From positions 1 through 64,000 of the forward strand of contig VXIS01000223.1 of assembly GCA_008704415.1 (NCBI GenBank): a stretch of 64,000 bases of DNA, given 5' to 3'. The position numbers and the translations under genes were made by a program. This DNA is from Sphaerosporella brunnea (taxonomy: Eukaryota; Ascomycota; Pezizomycetes; Pezizales; Pyronemataceae). Shown here piece by piece: positions 58,955-64,000 of the stretch (position 1 is its first letter; the number at the start of each line of letters is the position of its first letter). The notes beneath the pieces are model-generated. The model had not been told where the DNA came from and made no database searches. It saw only the letters and a program-made list of their open reading frames with translations.

Positions 58955-60187
58955 ATGCTCGACCTTGGTATTTTGTTTGGGTTTTTGGGACTGGCCGGTT
59001 GTTTTCGGATGTAAATATAGATAGCGTTACTTTTTTGCAATAGAGGGCTTCATGGGCCTTTTTTTTTTTCTAGTAGATCACTTTAGTGCGGACAGCGGGC
59101 TTGAGCAAGCGGGCGCTCTTATTTAACGCAAACATAAGATTGCAAACAAACTCCATACTCACAAGGTCGCAGGTCCCAGAAAACGGAAATGTTCCAGTCG
59201 CTTCAAAACGCCATTATGGAAGCAAACTTCGCAGCACCCCCTCACATAATTCAGCTAGCTCAATGCATGCGGCAAATTAACTATTAGCCACGGACTAGTA
59301 GGATGAAGCAGCGGCGAGGCCGAAATTCGAAGGACCGAATGTCTCAACGAGTAGGAACCTGTAGTTCTATGTACCCGCGGGCAATGCTGAGATAGTTAGG
59401 GCACTGCCGGCTTACGGCTCGAACTTCATAGTCTCCCGGGCTAAAAGCACTCTACCGATCTAAGGAATAGGGAGGCGTACGAGAGTTCGTGGTATTGCTT
59501 TTACTGGGCTCTCGCCTTTACTCTCTTTCCATTAGGCTTCCATGGCAAAGACCACCAGTCATCCTGCAACTGAGAACTGATTTAGTGCTGCGTATTCACG
59601 AAGTCAGCCAAAGCTTATAGTATGAGGAATGACGGATACGCTTTCTGGAGGGGATTGGCAGTCATCTGAGATGTCCTGGGAAGATATCATGTGTACTCTA
59701 GCCTTCTGGAGTTCTGTAATTCGGGGTGAGGAAGTCAGTAGAGTACTCTACGTAGTAGGCACGTTTGGTAGGTACCGAATGTGGTCCCAGTCGGGGAATT
59801 AGGGGCCGCAGTTGACGCCTGAGATCATATCACTAAGGCACACTGGTAGTTACTTTGAATGCCACAAGCAAATGCAAAACATATTGGAAACGCCCATAAC
59901 CCTAACCCTATACGCGCAAAGAGAGCACACGGTCGCAGTGTCACAGTTTTCAGTGCGATTTTCGCTTTGTCGAATACACGATCTTGTAGAGTAGCTTCCT
60001 AGCTTTAATATAAGTCCTTGGTCGGCCAAAATGCTTCAAAACCCGTGGAGTTAAAGGTGTTTTTGTTTGCGGTTGCCGCAATTGCACCGATATCAGGGTT
60101 AGGATTTCCGGGTTTTGATTTTGACACCATCAGCGGCTCCTCTGAAAAGATCATCGCCTCCAAACTTCACCATTGTCTCAGTTCGCT
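58955..60187. other. Intergenic 1.2-kb stretch
   Basis: It holds the A-T-R 3' region and, at 59,400-59,470, a tRNA-like relic. No coding exon is seen. Two CCCTAA units at about 59,899 are too few to mean a telomere. Confidence 0.45.
59400..59470 (-). other. tRNA-like relic (possible SINE or tRNA pseudogene)
   Basis: On the minus strand a D-arm-like TTAGATCGGTAGAGTGC is followed about 25 nt later by GTTCGAGCC, which fits the RNA polymerase III B-box consensus. The anticodon and acceptor stems do not pair cleanly, so a working tRNA is unlikely. Confidence 0.3.
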
Positions 60188-61495
60188 ATGGCCGAATCCA
60201 AGCCCATCCGGGTGGAGATATGCCCACACGGGGATATGGAAATCGTCCTAAAGGAGCGCGATCCAAACACCGACTTCTTAGGAGCCGCCAAGTACATCCT
60301 TCAAGTGTCGTCCACGCAGCTGTGTACGGGCTCGACGGTGTTCCGCGCCATGTTGGGACCGAACTCGCGCTTCGAGGAGGCCGCAATGCTCCGCGAGAAC
60401 AAACGCCAACAGTTCGTCGAAGCCGTCGACCAGAAGCCGTTTCAACTGTCGCTCGGCGCGGATGATCATAACCCGACCGCACTGGCCGCTGTGTTGTATG
60501 TGCTCCACGCCCGCACAGAGACTCTTCCGAAGACTTTGCCGTTCGATGCGCTTGTGGCTGTCGCTGTCGTCTGCGATTACTACGACTGCGCGACCGCCCT
60601 CCGACCATGGGACGAGATGTGGATGGAGCCGTGGAGAGAACATGCTGAGGAGGATGGCTTTGAATCCTGGCTGCTCGTTTCGTGGGTGTTTGGTGTTCAG
60701 GAAATTTTTGATACCTTGACGAAGAAATTCGCCGTCAATGGCTATGCTAAGGGAGGCGGGTTTCATGTCGGGGACGGTCGCCGTCGATCCACGGTACCGT
60801 TGCATGATGGTATTCCTGAAAAGATCATAAGTGAGTTCTTCCCTATGCAGCCAAGTTTGGGTCTGCCACCGCAAGAATGCGTCCATCGATGGGGAAAAAG
60901 CTTCAAAGCTGGCACAGCAAACTGTCTTCAGAAGAAGAAATCAGTTACCCTGGCTCCCTCGATCGATATGGCAATAGATGGGCTGGATATCATAGATGGT
61001 ATACTCCCTTGAAATCGCAAAATACTGATATATTTGGGGTTAGAGGCTCTGACGGAGCAGAGCAACCGACTTCGTGATCAGGTTGTGTCGACATATCTTG
61101 AGCTCTACAAGGCGTATGAGGATATCGAGAAATGCCATTGCCAGATTCTTAGCGGATATGACATTTGCGACTACCGCATACTTGGCATCCTTCACATAGA
61201 GCTGCAAGCTGAGGGTCTGCTTCCCGTGGCTTCGGGTGGGCCCCAGGGCATGGCGCCTGCGTACATTGCCAGGACAGTCGTGGGCCGGTTGGAGTCTATA
61301 TCTAAACACCTACGCCAGATACATGGCCTTTGCTTGACAAAGATCGATGAGTGTTTGGCACGCCTCTCATCGATACCGGACGCCGCTGAACCCCTACCTT
61401 TGTCCTCGTTCGCAAAAGGCAGCATCATCAAGAAGGATAGTCGCTCATGGGAGGATTTGTTGTCCCTAGATGATGACATGGCAGTTGATGAATAG
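60188..61495 (+). CDS. BTB/POZ-domain protein
   Basis: Exon 1 is 60188-60998 and exon 2 is 61044-61495 (a 45-bp intron), giving 420 aa. Residues about 10-130 resemble a BTB/POZ fold as found in many ascomycete proteins: FLGAAKYILQVSSTQLCTGS, TVFRAMLGPNSRFEEA, LSLGADDHNPTALAAVLYVL. A helical extension follows, with ALRPWDEMWMEPW and LLVSWVFGVQEIFDTLTKKF. The last 150 residues are helical and may form a coiled coil (LTEQSNRLRDQVVSTYLELY). The start is the ATG at 60,188; the longer frame upstream lacks an ATG. A protein-interaction role, perhaps in a Cullin-3 ligase, is only a family-level guess. Confidence 0.85.
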
Positions 61496-62829
61496 GTAAC
61501 AATGGCATAATTTCAAGCTCTACCGACGCCCCACAATGGGATTCCCTGTGCAAAAAAAAAAAAAAAAAAAATTGAAAGCAGCATTGATACCTGGATGTCT
61601 CCTGTGAACAAAACCTCGAGGCCACACCGCAAAAGTGGCCACGAACAATTCAACTCAGAATCTTACACCCAGCTTAAACCCTTCGCCGTCCCCTCACAAA
61701 CCAGCCTCACCCCATCTAGTCCCACTGCACGAGAGGACGCTGTTTCTATAGCAGCGGTGGTGGTCAGAGCAGCCATGGTCTTTCAAATTCTCTCGGCCAC
61801 TCAGTATCAATGCGGCACGTTGCAATCACTTTGGTTGGGGCGATGTCAGCCGCTCGTATAAGTTCAGATACCCAAGCAGCTCAATTCGATTTCCAAAGGC
61901 CGTGGTGTGGTGATTACCTTTAAATATACATTGAACGCCTCCAGGCTTTTTTGCAAATGAATTAAAACGCTGCAGTAGTATACTGTAATGATTCAACAAT
62001 CATCGTGAGCCCTGGATACCAGCCGTTGGACTCCTGACCCCCCCTCTTTGTGAGGTAGCTCCCGCCTACTTTCTTCGGAAATGCGTGTCTTACGGTCGAA
62101 TAGATAGGGTACCAGACTAAATACAGGAAGGCCGCGAGTTTCCATTCGCTGCATCGGCCCACATCCCACCTTTGGCGTCATATGCATGGCTTGTCACTCG
62201 CATCAATGATCACGGAACCAGAAAAGAAAACACTATCCGCAGGGCTGAAAAGCACTTTTGAATTAGCGATATGTATATCTAAGGGCGCGTTCGGTAGCCC
62301 AAAATACGACTTATTTACCCAGTATCCGTGGTGTCGAATCCGCCGTACTGAACCCCTCGTTCGGCAGGCACAGTACAAGTGACGAAATACCGCTGAATAT
62401 CGCATTCTGCCCAATACCGGATACCAGACAGGTAGACGTTTCTTGACAGATTATCCACACCAGCCGCGCCGCCGTGACAATCCTCGACGCCGTGACTCTG
62501 ATGCTCCACCACATTTTTCGGGGAAAAAAAAAACATCCCCCTAACTCCCAATCCCCCTCCTCCCCCTCCTCCTCCTCCAAAAGAAAAATAAAAAGATAAT
62601 AATATATGCTCTCCCTCCCTGAGCGTAGTAGTGTGTATACAAGTAAGCAGGAACTTATAAGTGATCGTCAAGCAAAACAAAACTCCAAACCAAAATCCCC
62701 CAAAATTGCAAATAATGAATCCAAAGCAAAAACCTATCTAAACACTCCCTCCTCCAAGAAGAAAAGCGCAAATATTTAACAAATCCGTAGCCAACAACAA
62801 CAACGGCCCGACTTCCAGCAAGAGCTGGT
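61496..62829. other. Intergenic 1.3-kb stretch
   Basis: It contains an A20 run at about 61,552-61,571 just after the BTB gene and a C/T-rich block near 62,540-62,580 downstream of the expansin-like gene. No coding region is supported. Confidence 0.4.
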
Positions 62830-63344
62830 TTATTGATCCCCCGCCTTAGCGCCAGCGCCAGCACCAGCGGCCGGCCCAGCAGGCCCTGTGCCCGCGCTCG
62901 CAGAAACCCGGTAAGACCAAGCAATATTGATCCGGCCCTCGCTCAGGGAGCCGATTTTCCGGAACGCGGTAGTGGTAAGGTCGATATCATCGGGTCCCTA
63001 CCGATCACATCACATCACATTAGCCCACACCGGATCCCCGCGCCCCCAATTGATGCACAATGCATATGGAAACTTACGCAAGCCTGGCACAAATCGGTGA
63101 TGGTCACGGTCACGCTCTTAGACCCGCGAGAAACAACAACTTGTTTTCCGCACTCGCCCTTGCCGCGCCCAACTGCTACCGCCGCGATCAGGTCCGAGGG
63201 TGAGTTGTAGTAGCCACACGCTCCGAGACCCGGGGAGTAGTATGTTGCTTGGCCGTTGCCGCGGTTCGGCTGGCGCCAGGGTGCGGCGAAGGTCATGGTC
63301 GCCAAAACGCAGACGAGGAAGAGCGTGAATAGGCGGGAGTACAT
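62830..63344 (-). CDS. Secreted expansin-like (RlpA-type double-psi beta-barrel) protein
   Basis: Exons 63344-63078 and 62997-62830, joined in phase 0, give 144 aa. Residues 1-20 are a signal peptide (MYSRLFTLFLVCVLATMTFA), with cleavage expected near Ala20. The mature part is one double-psi beta-barrel: GQATYYSPGLGACGYYN, GECGKQVVVSRGSKSVTV, then the hallmark TDLCQAC and, across the intron, DDIDLTTTAFRKIG and GRINIAWSY. Cysteines are placed for disulfides. The last 18 residues are a Gly/Ala/Pro tail. There is no second (carbohydrate-binding) expansin domain, so it belongs with the short fungal RlpA/barwin-like proteins, which are secreted to or beyond the cell wall. Activity on polymers is not established for such short forms. 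Confidence 0.9.
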
Positions 63345-64000
63345 GATGATGTTGATTGATTGATTGATTGTTTATTTGTTCCGGTAGGGAAGAATGAACG
63401 AGTGAACGAACGAATGAACGAATGTGGGTTGTTTTTGAGTTGTTGGTGAAAGAGTGTGTGATAATCGATGAGCTCGATCAATTGCTAGCGAGCAGTGGTG
63501 GTCGTCGTGATAGCAGTTGGCAAAGGAGTGGATTTTCGAACTCAACGTTCGAAGTTGCTGTAGAAGCTCGGGCTGAGGATCCGGTCCGTGTGTTCTCAAA
63601 GATCGAGAGAAACCGGTGCTGGCGGCCTTATAACCCATTTCTCGACCTGGGGGGGTCACTGGCCAGCTCTTAGCTAGGGGTAACGAACCCCCTCCAAAAT
63701 TAAAAAAAAATCCCAGCGGGTTCTCCAATAACTCACTAGCTCACACTGCGAACATCAAGCCCGTTCGAGCCATTTTCCGGAGACGAAACGTAATGATCTG
63801 CTTTGCTTTCCTACGCTAGGTATCTCGGAAGCAATTTCAATCTCAACTATTCCCGGTACTGTAGAGCATGTCAAATTTCAACAAAACGTCTTCGCCGACG
63901 ACGCTCAGACGTTGCAACCGTCGCTTGATAACAACAGCCTTACGTTAATTATGACGATGATGATTTTTTTTCGCTGTTGATCGTGTTAGAAACGATGATC
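63345..64000. other. Upstream region of the expansin-like gene
   Basis: These 656 bp include short (TGAT)n/(GAAC)n-like runs at 63,350-63,422 in the leader and the probable promoter. No coding exon is supported before the window edge. Confidence 0.4.

Noticed and set aside
59890..59915. Interstitial telomere repeat (CCCTAA twice)
   Set aside because: Two units occur by chance; there is no array and no chromosome-end context.
1..64000. CRISPR arrays, bacterial operons, ribosome-binding sites and phage genes
   Set aside because: Spliceosomal introns and fungal families show this is eukaryotic nuclear DNA; no regularly spaced short repeats of CRISPR type were seen.

Overview
The window looks like nuclear DNA of a filamentous ascomycete (Pezizomycotina; class not decided). 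Coding regions are interrupted by short GT..AG introns of about 45-80 nt. Gene types are typical of the group: a Zn2Cys6 regulator of the 'LGVCLRC' family, a BTB/POZ protein, an adenylation-thiolation-reductase (NRPS-like) enzyme, a secreted expansin-like protein, an F-box protein and ankyrin proteins. Intergenic DNA is long and carries small transposon-derived elements. Gene models were assembled by hand from reading frame plus splice phase; none has transcript support.

REGION 1 (1-26,927) is one giant inverted repeat. The left arm (1-13,471) is the reverse complement of the right arm (13,472-26,927), with only about 2 nt between the arms. The right arm reads cleanly: pyruvate carboxylase (+), SYS1 (-), COA6 (+), a TPR protein (-) and the 5' two-thirds of a full-size ABCG transporter (+), whose 3' end runs on into single-copy sequence to 28,163. 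The left arm carries the mirror set. Its TPR and COA6 copies are intact, but its pyruvate carboxylase, SYS1 and ABC copies carry many one-base length errors in short homopolymers and garbled G-rich tracts. This pattern fits a fold-back read or contig-end artefact with a poorly corrected arm better than natural decay, although a real palindrome cannot be excluded from sequence alone.

REGION 2 (28,164-30,958): F-box protein with an acidic tail. REGION 3 (30,959-41,154): gene-poor. It holds a low-complexity CT minisatellite, a T30 tract, one 227-aa orphan gene, a mariner-type MITE (65-bp perfect inverted repeats including the flanking TA) and a hAT-type MITE (8-bp target duplication). REGION 4 (41,155-43,897): seven-intron Zn2Cys6-type regulator. 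REGION 5 (43,898-51,098): gene-poor, with a diverged direct repeat, an imperfect hairpin element and a decayed ankyrin gene.

REGION 6 (51,099-53,866): an 884-aa protein with eight tandem PAM2-like motifs (poly(A)-binding-protein MLLE ligands) followed by ankyrin repeats. This is the most interesting protein in the window. REGION 7 (55,716-58,954): A-T-R reductase, 1021 aa. REGION 8 (60,188-61,495): BTB/POZ protein. REGION 9 (62,830-63,344): secreted RlpA/expansin-like protein. The genes form no obvious cluster or pathway. COA6 and SYS1 share a 193-bp divergent promoter. The A-T-R enzyme has no recognisable biosynthetic partners in the window.
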